Translations under genes and position numbers: made by a program | Source of the DNA: Methylobacter sp. | Lineage (GTDB): Bacteria > Pseudomonadota > Gammaproteobacteria > Methylococcales > Methylomonadaceae | Direction: 5' to 3' | DNA length: 64,000 nt | Assembly: GCA_030699385.1 (NCBI GenBank) | Contig: JAUYMY010000033.1 | Location: forward strand, 1 to 64,000 | Shown here: one piece after another, positions 26,417-35,254 of the stretch | How the letters are laid out: the number at the start of each line of letters is the position of its first letter | Numbering within the stretch: the first letter of the stretch is position 1 | The notes under the pieces: generated by a model | The model's database searches: none | What the model was told of the DNA's origin: nothing | The model's input: the letters and a program-made list of their open reading frames with translations, nothing else

Positions 26417-26719
26417 TCAACATGTCTGCACCAATATCCACGGCTTGACCACAACCGCCCACACCTCAGCGTTAGTCTTAAACCAGTCACTGGCTTGCTG
26501 ATCGGATACCAGCGCCAGCTGATTGTCGTGCATCCATAAGGCAACCTGATCTTTATTGTCGATGGAAAATTGGTAGGCCACATCGACTAAATCCAGTTCG
26601 GCGGCGACACATACCGCAGCGCCGGCGGCAAAAAAACGTTGTAATTGGCTCCAGGCAATCTTTGAGGTTTCTAGGTTTACTTTTTCTCTAACGATGTCGC
26701 AAGCGTTTGATTTATTCAT
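26417..26719 (-). CDS. DUF2288 family protein
   Basis: A 100-residue cytoplasmic protein. REKVNLETSKIAWSQLQRFF at the start and AVVVKPWILVQ at the end match the DUF2288 family, found in proteobacteria and cyanobacteria. Function unknown. Divergent from the TPR gene and convergent with argC. Confidence 0.82.
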   Translation of the reverse strand: MNKSNACDIVREKVNLETSKIAWSQLQRFFAAGAAVCVAAELDLVDVAYQFSIDNKDQVALWMHDNQLALVSDQQASDWFKTNAEVWAVVVKPWILVQTC

Positions 26720-26837
26720 TATTTGTCCTTTATTATCGGCTGGTAATGTGTTAATTAAATTTTTGCATGTGCCGTTGTCAGCCCAGCTGTTATGCTATGC
26801 CCGCGATTATAAACCACTAAACTGAGAGAGATAAATC

Positions 26838-27632
26838 ATGTCGTTTTTTGAATCCATATCCAAGAAATCCAAATTGAAAGCCGCGATCAAGCAAACTACG
26901 GAAGCGCGTAATAGCGAAGCTGGCGTCGCTGATCAATTATTTAACGGGGTTTATCAGGACTATGCCGAGGTCGTGGCTCACGAACCGCTCATTGCCGAGG
27001 CTTTATATAACTGGGGCTTTGCCTTGTTGCATCAGGCAAAAACCAAGTCGGGCCAGCAGGCCGAAGCGCTTTATCAGGAGGCGATTGAAAAATTTGCTTT
27101 TTGTTTGCTCGTTGAACCGGCTTATCTGGGGGCGGCGATTGATGGTGGCGTGGCTTATATGGAATTGGCGCGGGTTAAAAAGGTCAGTCCTTATGATGGG
27201 TTGTATGCGCAAGCCCATCACTATTTTGAAAAAGCCAATGCGATTCAGGCAGGCTCGGCGGCTTATAACATGGCGTGCATTTACGCTTTGCGTAGTGATA
27301 AAGAGGCGTGCCTGAACGCGCTGGAAATCGCCAACGGCAAGGGTATTTTGCCTGTTGCTGCTGATATTCTTAATGATCCTGACCTTGCCGGCATCAAAGG
27401 CCAGCCTTGGTTTGTTGCGTTTATCGATGATTTAAATAAAAAGCCGGAACTGCCGGCTGAAATCAAACAGACGCCAGCGCCCGTTGCTGAAGCGCAGACT
27501 GATGTTGCGGTTGAGCCTGAAGCTACTAGCGTCAACGCCTTCAAGGCGAAGGTTGAAAGTCAGCTGGTAACTGACGAAAACGCTGCTGTAGACGAACACA
27601 GCGACGTTGAAGCTGAGCTGGCAGATAAGTGA
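26838..27632 (+). CDS. tetratricopeptide-repeat protein
   Basis: A 264-residue probably cytoplasmic protein (no signal peptide) with TPR-like helical pairs between about 40 and 190 (EALYNWGFALLHQAKTKSGQ, EKFAFCLLVEPAYLGAAIDG, AAYNMACIYALRSDKEACLN). An acidic, Ala/Pro/Val-rich tail follows (200-264). GAGAGAG just before the start is a strong Shine-Dalgarno sequence. Protein-protein interaction is the likely role; the partner is unknown. The LprI-like gene overlaps its stop codon. Confidence 0.75.
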   Translation: MSFFESISKKSKLKAAIKQTTEARNSEAGVADQLFNGVYQDYAEVVAHEPLIAEALYNWGFALLHQAKTKSGQQAEALYQEAIEKFAFCLLVEPAYLGAAIDGGVAYMELARVKKVSPYDGLYAQAHHYFEKANAIQAGSAAYNMACIYALRSDKEACLNALEIANGKGILPVAADILNDPDLAGIKGQPWFVAFIDDLNKKPELPAEIKQTPAPVAEAQTDVAVEPEATSVNAFKAKVESQLVTDENAAVDEHSDVEAELADK

Positions 27633-28021
27633 TGAAACAGGTGCTGATGGCCGGGTTAATGATGGCTGTAGTTCAATCGGTTGTTGCGGAGGATCAGCTT
27701 GATAATCCAGCGTTTTCGGCGTGTATGGAGCAAGCCGGGGGTGTCACTAACGCCATGATTGAATGCATGGGCGCTGAAACCGCGCGGCAAGATGTGCTGT
27801 TAAATCAAGCTTATCAGGCGGTGATGGGCGGTCTGACGCCGGAACGTAAGCGGCAGTTGCAGGAAGCCCAGCGCTTATGGCTTAAATACAGAAAAGCTAA
27901 TTGCGATTTTTATTACGATCCTGATGGCGGAAGCATGGCGCGCGTCAGTGCCAATGATTGTTTCATGGCGATGACAGCGGCACGAGCTAAGGAATTAGAG
28001 GGTTTTAAGCTGCAAGACTAA
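27632..28021 (+). CDS. LprI/DUF1311-family exported protein
   Basis: A 129-residue protein with a signal peptide (MKQVLMAGLMMAVVQSVVAE). The mature part has four cysteines and the DUF1311 signature RQDVLLNQAYQAVMGGLTPE then KRQLQEAQRLWLKYRKANCD. Relatives include the mycobacterial lysozyme inhibitor LprI. The start ATG 27632 shares one base with the TGA of the TPR gene; a GTG one codon earlier is possible. A periplasmic role is likely; the target is unknown. Confidence 0.8.
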   Translation: MKQVLMAGLMMAVVQSVVAEDQLDNPAFSACMEQAGGVTNAMIECMGAETARQDVLLNQAYQAVMGGLTPERKRQLQEAQRLWLKYRKANCDFYYDPDGGSMARVSANDCFMAMTAARAKELEGFKLQD

Positions 28022-28177
28022 GTTGAAGGAGAGCACGACGTTTCATTTTTTGCTCTTTGTGTACTTCGTGGTGATAATTTTTCCTTTTGCCCCACGCCGC
28101 ACTTATTGTTGGACAGATCTCGCCTGCTCATGGCCGTTGCCAGTTAGGCTATTTCCTGAAAAAACATACCAAAAATT

Positions 28178-28234
28178 GTCCACGCTTAATACGAAAGCCA
28201 CGAAATTTTCGTGTTTTTCGTGCTTTTCGTGGAC
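28178..28234. repeat. CACGAA-type inverted repeat
   Basis: The ends GTCCAC and GTGGAC bracket CACGAAA units facing TTTCGTG units around AAATTT. It is the most complete hairpin of this family in the window. Confidence 0.65.
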
Positions 28235-28289
28235 TTTATTTTTTACATGCCATGATCATCAAGGGGTGTTATTTCCCGGAAATAGCCTT

Positions 28290-28322
28290 AGACCTTCCAG
28301 GTTTTTAAAACCTGGAAGGTCT
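28290..28322. repeat. 33-bp palindrome, copy 1
   Basis: Arms AGACCTTCCAGGTTTT and AAAACCTGGAAGGTCT meet around one T. The identical 33 bp occur at 60513-60545. It sits at the 3' side of the DUF1415 gene and the LprI-like gene. Confidence 0.8.
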
Positions 28323-28336
28323 GCATCTCGAAGACG

Positions 28337-28903
28337 TTATGGCTTGGTTGCATAGCAGGCGGCTAATAAAGCCTGCATTTTAGCTAAGCCGAGTTTTCGG
28401 GTCAGTTCAATATTGTGTTGCGGAATGCCTTCGGTATCGGGATGGCTGGCGACGGCTTGTTCTATGCTGGTTTCACGCAGCAGATGCAGCATGGGATACG
28501 GCGAGCGGTTGGTGTAGTTGGCGGCATCGTCTAGGTCGGCACCTTGAAAGCAGTAGTCGGGATGGAAACTGGCCAATTGGTAAATGCCGTCATAGCCTTG
28601 TTCGGATAACAGCGTTTCGGCAATGTCAACAAAATCCAGATAGGCGTCGAAATCGGTAAAGGCTTTGGTGTAAATCAGCAGCGTGGTTTCAATCTTGGGT
28701 TCGGTGTCTAGCCGATCACATTCAGCGATTAAATTTAGCAGACATAATTCGATGTCAGTGTCGTGGTTGACGCTGAAATAAATGCTGCCGCGTTCTTGTT
28801 CGCGTTTTGCAAACGGGCAGATGCCATAATTAATGATGACGGTTTGTAACCAGGCTTGGGTGGCGGCTTTTGCGTGTTCAGCGGTAAGATTTTTGTCGGT
28901 CAT
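28337..28903 (-). CDS. DUF1415 family protein
   Basis: A 188-residue cytoplasmic protein when started at 28903 (MTDKNLTAEHAKAATQAWLQ). The longer start at 28963 would read through the terminator of the next operon and is rejected. YGICPFAKREQERGSIYF and FHPDYCFQGADLDDAANYTN are the family marks, including a conserved CPFA and several acidic residues. The family is of unknown function. Confidence 0.85.
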   Translation of the reverse strand: MTDKNLTAEHAKAATQAWLQTVIINYGICPFAKREQERGSIYFSVNHDTDIELCLLNLIAECDRLDTEPKIETTLLIYTKAFTDFDAYLDFVDIAETLLSEQGYDGIYQLASFHPDYCFQGADLDDAANYTNRSPYPMLHLLRETSIEQAVASHPDTEGIPQHNIELTRKLGLAKMQALLAACYATKP

Positions 28904-28924
28904 GGCGGGGCGCTGGTTAAAATG

Positions 28925-28951
28925 AAAAAGCCCCGTTAAACCGGGGCTTTT
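28925..28951 (-). terminator. Rho-independent terminator of the CBS-domain gene
   Basis: A perfect stem AAAAGCCCCG/CGGGGCTTTT (28926-28935 with 28942-28951) around TTAAAC lies 24 bases past the 3' end of the minus-strand CBS gene. A-runs and T-runs flank it on both sides, so it could act in either direction. Confidence 0.8.
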
Positions 28952-28974
28952 GTAATGTCGCAAAGCGTTCGCAG

Positions 28975-29451
28975 TTATTTGTGCGCGGTGCCTGCAGCGA
29001 TGCGTTCCTCTCTCTTTTCGCTGGCTTTTTCGATTTTCGAAAAAACCCGCAGTATGTCGGTAGAAGACAAAATACCGACCAGTTTGTTGTCTTTATCGAC
29101 TACAGGTAAGGCGCCGATTTTATTTTCAGCCATTTTGGCAGCCGCTTCTGACGCATAAGTGTCAGGATTAACGGTGATAACGCCTCTGTGCATGATATGT
29201 TGGACTTTTTTGGGGATCACATGCATTTCTGTAGTGCCGGTGCCCGTCGCCGCTTCAATGGCTTGAGAGTTGCTTTTAGGGCCTAAGGCTTTGTATAAGT
29301 CGCGGTCGGACACAATGCCAATAACTTTGCCTTTTTCAACGACGGGTAAGTGACGAATTCTTTCGTAATGAATTAAGAAAAAGACACGATCAATTAAATC
29401 GTGTTGCTCGACTGTAAATACTTTTGAAGTCATTAAATCTTCAACACGCAT
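28975..29451 (-). CDS. tandem CBS-domain protein
   Basis: A 158-residue cytoplasmic protein made almost entirely of two CBS domains (about 7-60 and 90-145; LPVVEKGKVIGIVSDRDLYK and LPVVDKDNKLVGILSSTDIL). Such pairs bind adenine nucleotides and sense energy state. A basic tail follows. It is divergent from adk, an adenylate enzyme, which fits but does not prove a nucleotide-sensing role. Confidence 0.85.
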   Translation of the reverse strand: MRVEDLMTSKVFTVEQHDLIDRVFFLIHYERIRHLPVVEKGKVIGIVSDRDLYKALGPKSNSQAIEAATGTGTTEMHVIPKKVQHIMHRGVITVNPDTYASEAAAKMAENKIGALPVVDKDNKLVGILSSTDILRVFSKIEKASEKREERIAAGTAHK

Positions 29452-29573
29452 TATTTATTCTCCTGAATGTAAAAAAACTCGATAAGAATAGGGAAATAAA
29501 CGTATTTTTACAAGAGATAAAATTTGATGTGTTATAAAATAATCGGTCACGCTTTATGTTATTTTCAATCTAA

Positions 29574-30242
<669 letters not shown>

Positions 30243-30254
30243 TAAAAAACGGCG

Positions 30255-30347
30255 ATGATAAATAAATTAATGGCAAAGAAAGTTGCCGTGTTAGCGGCTG
30301 ATGGTGATGCAGTGCGCATTTTTAGTTATGCAGAAGGGCGGTTTTAG
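30255..30347 (+). CDS. 30-codon ORF abutting asd
   Basis: ATG 30255 to TAG 30345-30347; the asd ATG begins at the very next base. The peptide starts MINKLMAKKVAVLAADGDAV. An internal ATG (30270) is possible. AGGGCGG inside its end is the likely ribosome-binding site of asd. It could be a leader peptide controlling asd, a remnant, or chance. Confidence 0.3.
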   Translation: MINKLMAKKVAVLAADGDAVRIFSYAEGRF

Positions 30348-31370
30348 ATGAGCAAGTTATATAATGTTGCTGTAGTGGGGGCTACCGGTGCGGTGGGCGA
30401 GGCTATGTTGTCGATTTTGGAGGAACGCAATTTCCCGGTCGGCGAGGTTTATGCGTTGGCCAGCAGTAATTCAGTTGGAAAAAGAATCGCCTTTAAAGGC
30501 GGGTCTTTAGCGGTACAGGATTTGGCCACGTTTGATTTTTCCAAAGCGCAAATCGGTTTGTTTTCGCCGGGCGCTTCGGTTTCAGCGGAATATGCACCGA
30601 AAGCTGCCGCAGCAGGCTGTATCGTTATCGATAATACCTCGCAATTTCGTTATGACGACGATATTCCGCTGGTGGTGCCGGAGGTGAATCCGGAAAAAAT
30701 TGCCGATTATAAAAATCGCGGCATTATCGCTAACCCCAATTGCTCGACGATTCAAATGTTGGTGGCGTTAAAGCCGATTTACGATGCGGTCGGGATTACC
30801 CGTATCAATGTCTGCACTTATCAGGCGGTTTCGGGGACCGGCAAAGAAGCTATAGAAGAGTTGGTTAAGCAGACTACCAGCCTGCTTAATATGCAGCCGA
30901 TGATCAGCAAGGTTTACCCCAAACAGATTGCGTTTAATGTGTTGCCGCAGATTGATGTATTTATGGACAACGGTTACACCAAAGAAGAGATGAAAATGGT
31001 GTGGGAAACGCAAAAAATTATGGGTGATGCCCGTATTCTGGTCAATGCCACTGCGGTGCGGGTGCCGGTTTTTTACGGACACTCCGAGGCTGTGCATATT
31101 GAAACCCGTGACAAAATCGATGCCGCAACCGTGCGGGCTTTGTTGGCAAAAGCGCCGGGGGTGACCGTCATGGATGAGCGTAAAGATGGTGCTTATCCAA
31201 CGGCAGTGACCGAGTCGTCAGGCCATGATGATGTGTTTGTCGGGCGTATTCGTGAAGACATCTCGCATCCTCTGGGAATCGATTTGTGGGTTGTCGGTGA
31301 TAATGTGCGCAAAGGGGCGGCATTGAACAGTGTGCAAATAGCAGAAGTGCTGGTAAAAAATTACATCTAG
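30348..31370 (+). CDS. asd: aspartate-semialdehyde dehydrogenase
   Basis: A 340-residue enzyme that reduces aspartyl phosphate to the semialdehyde, the branch point to lysine/diaminopimelate, threonine and methionine. The Rossmann start VAVVGATGAVGEAMLSILEE and the active-site cysteine C132 (NPNCSTIQM) are intact, and the substrate-binding Arg/His lie in VPVFYGHSEAVHIETRDKID. Length is that of the short Gram-positive-type Asd2 form common in this group. It is followed by fimV, an order seen in Pseudomonas. Confidence 0.95.
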   Translation: MSKLYNVAVVGATGAVGEAMLSILEERNFPVGEVYALASSNSVGKRIAFKGGSLAVQDLATFDFSKAQIGLFSPGASVSAEYAPKAAAAGCIVIDNTSQFRYDDDIPLVVPEVNPEKIADYKNRGIIANPNCSTIQMLVALKPIYDAVGITRINVCTYQAVSGTGKEAIEELVKQTTSLLNMQPMISKVYPKQIAFNVLPQIDVFMDNGYTKEEMKMVWETQKIMGDARILVNATAVRVPVFYGHSEAVHIETRDKIDAATVRALLAKAPGVTVMDERKDGAYPTAVTESSGHDDVFVGRIREDISHPLGIDLWVVGDNVRKGAALNSVQIAEVLVKNYI

Positions 31371-31412
31371 GCTAAGCTTGGGTACATATTTGACTGGACG
31401 CGGTAAAAAACT

Positions 31413-34400
31413 GTGGTAACTATTGTGAAGAAGAGCAAAGTGCGATTATTGACTAAGACCTTAGCGATTGTATCGTTACTGGCGCCGACGGGTGGGCATA
31501 CATTAGGCATAGGCGAAATTCAATTGCATTCGGCGCTGAATCAAAATCTGGATGCCGAGATTGCGTTAAAATTGTCGGGCGAGAATGTTTCTGACATTAA
31601 GGTCAGTTTGGCGGCGCCCGAAAAATTTGAAAAGGCGGGCGTGTCATGGAACTATTTCCTGTCGAAAATTAAATTCGAAACCATTGCTCGATCCAATACG
31701 GCGGCGGTCATTAAAATAACGTCCAGAGAAGCGTTAAAAGAACCTTTTTTGGATTTTTTGCTCGAAGTCAGTTGGCCTAAAGGCAATTTGTATCGTGAAT
31801 TTACGGTACTGGTTGATCCGCCATCTGACTACAGTCCTGATTCGGCCCCAGTTCAGAGTTATGCCCAGTCATCTGCGGCTGTGCCACGGCATCAGGCATC
31901 TCGTCATCAACAAAATCGCGACGGTGAATATGGGCCTACATTGCCCAAAGATACGTTGTGGCGGGTCGCTGAGCGAGCAAGAGCCGGCAGTGATCTTTCT
32001 GTAGAACAAATGATGCTGGCGATTTATGAAGCCAATCCTGATGCTTTTTATCAGGACAATGTTTACGCATTAACGGCCGGGAAAATGTTGAAAATTCCAA
32101 GTCGGGATGCGGCGTTGCAATTGTCGCGAAATCAGGCCTTAGCAGAGTTTAACCGGCATACACAAGCGTGGAAAAATCGTTCGTCTATTGCCCGTGCCGG
32201 AACGGAAAAATCGAGTGAGAAGCAATTAAAGCTGGTGGCGCCCGTTGAAGAAACGGTCGCTGAACGCGCGGTTGTTGAGCCGGCCGTTGATGCTTCTGTC
32301 GGTAAGGCGGCCGGGGTTAAGGATAAAGCTGTTGCTAGTGCTGGCGCTGAAACAGGTCAAGGCACCGCGGTGCCGTCAGCGAGTGCAGTGCAAAGTAAGT
32401 TGGCGGAGATGGAAAAACAACTGGCGATGATGCAGGAGTTGGTCGCGTTAAAAGATCAACAACTTGCTGCTTTGCAAAGCCAGTTACAAGCAAAACCTGT
32501 TGATCAAGAGCCGGCAAAGCCAAGCGAAGTCATCGCTGCCAAGCCGGAAGATCAAGTTGCCGCGTTACCTGAACCCGTCACGGCTCCAGTGGAACCGCCG
32601 GTTGAAGCGGTGCCGCCTGTCGAGCCAGTTCAGACTGTACAACCCGTTCAGCCTGTCGAACCGGTGCAACCCGTACAACCCGTACAACCCGTACAACCCG
32701 TTCAGCCTGTCGAACCAGTGCAACCGGTTCAGCAAGCGGAGGCAGACAGTGCCATCGATCCGTATTATCTGGGCGTAGGTGGTGCTGGCGCGTTGATTTT
32801 GGCGCTGCTGGGCGGATTGTGGTGGCGCAAACGCAAGGTTGATGAAGAAACCAATACCGAGAGCATGTTTGCGTCTTCCATCTTGACTAAAATAGAAGAG
32901 GATAATAGCCAGCTTGCTGCGCAGGTTATTGTCGAAGAGGGCTTGGGTGATGAATCCGGTACTGTGGGCGAAAGTTCTTTCTTGAGTGAGTTTACGCCGA
33001 GCGATTTCGACTCATTCGATACCGACCAAGGCGAAATTGATCCGATATCCGAGGCCGATGTTTATCTGGCTTATGGCCGTTATCAGCAGGCTGAGGAATT
33101 GATACGGCAGGCGATTGTCGATCAGCCTAATCGCGATGAATGTAAATTGAAGTTGTTGGAAGTTTTTTACGCCAACGAAGACAAAGCCGCTTTCCAAACC
33201 TATGCTAATGAATTAGCGGCGGCAGGCAAGATGGATGACCTTGAGTTTTGGGACAAAGCGGCTGAAATGGGCCGTGAAATTTGTCCTGATTCTGTTTTGT
33301 TTTCTTCCGGCGGGGAGTTGTTTTCAGTGGATGAGGGCATAAAAACTGAAGATGATACTGAGAGTGTGCTGAGTAAAGAAAGCACCGATACGGGAGAGGC
33401 TTCTTTCGCCGAATTTAGCAGTGAAGGCTCTGATCAGGGCGCGGCTGAGTCAGGAGAGTATGATTTAGATTTCGATTTGGCGGGATCGGCGCCTGAAAAA
33501 GAAACGAATTTTGATCAGCCCAATAATCAGGATATTGATTTTGATTTGAGTTCATTCTCAATGGATTTTGGCGAGACGGATAAGGACGTTATAAATGCCA
33601 ACGACAAAGCGGCCGCTACACCATCAGAAGCCGCTCAAATAGAATCGGTTGATTTTGAATTAGGTTTGTTGGCAAAAAAATCAGACCCATCAGATAGCGG
33701 TGTCATTGCGTCGGCTCCAAAACCGAGCAAATCGCCTGGCGTGAATGCGCAAGTAGATAATTTCGATTTAAGTTCGTTTTCGCTAGAGACACTGGAAATG
33801 GATAGCGGCGTAATCGCCTCTACAACCCGAGCTGCTAAGATACCCGGGCAACACTCGGATACTGTCGCGTTCAAATCATTTTCCATGGAGTTGGATGAGC
33901 AGGAACAAGGCGTTATAGCGGCCAGTGCCGATGAAGACAAGTTGTCGGGAGCGATAGAGCAAATTGAGTTCAATTCTTTCTCAAGCGAGATGGCGGCGAG
34001 TCAAGCGAAACAAGATGATGCGGCAATAGCCGATGCTTTATCAAAAGACATCGACAAAGGGCTTGAATTTGAATCATACGAGTTCGATTTTAGTACCAAC
34101 GATGCGGAAACAAAAGACATCGATGATCTTGATTTTGGTGCTTTAGATGTTGACGATAAAGAGCTTCGGGATATTGATTTCTCTGCGGTTGGGGAAATAG
34201 ATTTGAGTGATAGTTTGGACGATGATTTTGATTTTAACTTTGATATACCCGCTACAACGGGGCAAAATGCCGGTCAATATGATGAGTTTGGGGTGTCTGA
34301 TTTGACCGATATGGATGAATTGGAGACCAAGTTGGATTTGGCAAAAGCTTATGTTGATATGGGCGATGCTACAGCGGCTAAAGATATTGCTAAAGAGGTG

Positions 34401-34463
34401 CTTGAGCAAGGTACCGATGAGCAGAAAAAGGCAGCCCAAGCGTTACTTGATGAGTTGAATTAA
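31413..34463 (+). CDS. fimV: FimV/HubP-family polar hub protein
   Basis: A 1016-residue inner-membrane protein that binds peptidoglycan and organises the cell pole in Pseudomonas and Vibrio. It starts at GTG 31413. The N-terminal FimV domain begins LGIGEIQLHSALNQNLDAEI (about 30-140), a LysM domain lies at about 173-230, a coiled coil at about 328-358, and a PV/PVQ repeat tract at about 402-440. The single membrane helix (about 450-470, ending WWRKRK) precedes a long acidic cytoplasmic region with degenerate FDLSSFS repeats, and the C-terminal TPR-like motif is DLAKAYVDMGDATAAKDIAK. It sits just before the polar-flagellum genes. Confidence 0.9.
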   Translation: MVTIVKKSKVRLLTKTLAIVSLLAPTGGHTLGIGEIQLHSALNQNLDAEIALKLSGENVSDIKVSLAAPEKFEKAGVSWNYFLSKIKFETIARSNTAAVIKITSREALKEPFLDFLLEVSWPKGNLYREFTVLVDPPSDYSPDSAPVQSYAQSSAAVPRHQASRHQQNRDGEYGPTLPKDTLWRVAERARAGSDLSVEQMMLAIYEANPDAFYQDNVYALTAGKMLKIPSRDAALQLSRNQALAEFNRHTQAWKNRSSIARAGTEKSSEKQLKLVAPVEETVAERAVVEPAVDASVGKAAGVKDKAVASAGAETGQGTAVPSASAVQSKLAEMEKQLAMMQELVALKDQQLAALQSQLQAKPVDQEPAKPSEVIAAKPEDQVAALPEPVTAPVEPPVEAVPPVEPVQTVQPVQPVEPVQPVQPVQPVQPVQPVEPVQPVQQAEADSAIDPYYLGVGGAGALILALLGGLWWRKRKVDEETNTESMFASSILTKIEEDNSQLAAQVIVEEGLGDESGTVGESSFLSEFTPSDFDSFDTDQGEIDPISEADVYLAYGRYQQAEELIRQAIVDQPNRDECKLKLLEVFYANEDKAAFQTYANELAAAGKMDDLEFWDKAAEMGREICPDSVLFSSGGELFSVDEGIKTEDDTESVLSKESTDTGEASFAEFSSEGSDQGAAESGEYDLDFDLAGSAPEKETNFDQPNNQDIDFDLSSFSMDFGETDKDVINANDKAAATPSEAAQIESVDFELGLLAKKSDPSDSGVIASAPKPSKSPGVNAQVDNFDLSSFSLETLEMDSGVIASTTRAAKIPGQHSDTVAFKSFSMELDEQEQGVIAASADEDKLSGAIEQIEFNSFSSEMAASQAKQDDAAIADALSKDIDKGLEFESYEFDFSTNDAETKDIDDLDFGALDVDDKELRDIDFSAVGEIDLSDSLDDDFDFNFDIPATTGQNAGQYDEFGVSDLTDMDELETKLDLAKAYVDMGDATAAKDIAKEVLEQGTDEQKKAAQALLDELN

Positions 34464-34479
34464 CATCGTCTTTTTCGAT

Positions 34480-34507
34480 AAAAAAAGCCCGTTATGGGCT
34501 TTTTTTT
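34480..34507 (+). terminator. Rho-independent terminator after fimV
   Basis: AAAAAAGCCC-GTTAT-GGGCTTTTTT followed by more T residues, 17 bases after the fimV stop. A textbook intrinsic terminator, separating fimV from the flagellar operon. Confidence 0.9.
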
Positions 34508-34567
34508 ATGGAACACGGTAATTTAAGTGGCTTCCCATTCATGACAGGTAAAAAAGATTATCAGCAC

Positions 34568-34603
34568 GAAGAATGAAGCTTCGTGCTCTTCGTGGTGAAT
34601 AAA
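34568..34603. repeat. CACGAAGAATGAA-type inverted repeat, copy 1
   Basis: CACGAAGAATGAAGCTTCGT begins a hairpin that ends CTTCGTGGTGAATA. Nearly the same unit recurs at 62774-62818 after the M48 gene. Confidence 0.6.
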
Positions 34604-34708
34604 GAGTCATTCAGTATCTGGTTGATTTGAACGCTCTGATAGTGCTGCTAATGAGAAGTTAGCTTTTTTCTTGTATGATTGTACCGTTTATACGAGTGTG
34701 ATTATTTT

Positions 34709-34726
34709 GTGGTTTTAAAGTTGCTT
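34709..34726 (+). promoter_or_regulatory. candidate sigma-54 promoter of the flagellar operon
   Basis: TGG at 34710-34712 and TTGCT at 34721-34725 place the invariant GG and GC exactly 10 bases apart, as in TGGCACG-N4-TTGCW. It lies 36 bases before fliL. The CACG part of the -24 box is not conserved. The fliL operon is RpoN-dependent in Pseudomonas and Vibrio. Confidence 0.5.
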
Positions 34727-34761
34727 ATTTTTAATGATTAAAAAACTAAAGGGTTGGCAAT

Positions 34762-35253
34762 ATGGCTGAGCTTGATCAAGGAAATGGAGAGAAAAAATCT
34801 CTTAAAAAAATCATCATTATCGTTGTTGGGGCTGTGGTTTTATTGGCAGCGGGCGGTGGCGCTACTTTCTTTCTGATGAAAGACAGTATGACTAAAGGGC
34901 CGCATGAGGATAGCGAAGCTGCGGCAGTGCCTGTGGAAAAGTTTTATTTTGATATGCCTACACCTGTGGTGGTTGCTTTTCCTAAAGGAACGGGGGCTAA
35001 AAATGCGCGGGTTACTATATCAATGTTAGTTGAAGATGCCGCGATCCTTGAGGCCTTAAAGAAAAATGAACCGATGATACGTAATAATTTGTTGATGCTG
35101 ATTGGCGCCCAAGAGAGCGCCGCGTTAAATACTCGCGAAGGAAAAGAAGTGCTACGCAAAGCCATGCTGGATGATGTGAACGCCGTTTTAGAAAAAGTAG
35201 CAGCAAAAGGCGAAGTCCAAGAGATATTTTTTACTTCATTTATAACCCAATAA
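34762..35253 (+). CDS. fliL: flagellar basal body-associated protein FliL
   Basis: A 163-residue inner-membrane protein that surrounds and supports the stator. One membrane helix (about 17-37, IIIIVVGAVVLLAAGGGATF) is followed by a periplasmic stomatin-like domain (about 60-163). The C-terminal EIFFTSFITQ is typical. First gene of the flagellar run; fliM starts one base after its stop. Confidence 0.92.
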   Translation: MAELDQGNGEKKSLKKIIIIVVGAVVLLAAGGGATFFLMKDSMTKGPHEDSEAAAVPVEKFYFDMPTPVVVAFPKGTGAKNARVTISMLVEDAAILEALKKNEPMIRNNLLMLIGAQESAALNTREGKEVLRKAMLDDVNAVLEKVAAKGEVQEIFFTSFITQ

Positions 35254-35254
35254 C

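Larger units (their letters stand above)
28022..28336. other. intergenic stretch made of repeats
   Basis: These 315 bases hold no gene I can support. They contain a CACGAA-type inverted repeat (28178-28234) and the 33-bp palindrome at 28290-28322. The 110-codon ORF that runs through them encodes the translated repeat and is rejected. The two flanking genes converge here, so the hairpins may end both transcripts. Confidence 0.6.

Noticed and set aside
28023-28355. 110-codon ORF after the LprI-like gene
   Set aside because: It consists mainly of translated intergenic repeats (CACGAA hairpin and 33-bp palindrome).
32600-32740. Short tandem repeats that could suggest a CRISPR array
   Set aside because: They are in frame within fimV and encode PVQ units, with 9-12 bp periodicity and no spacers.
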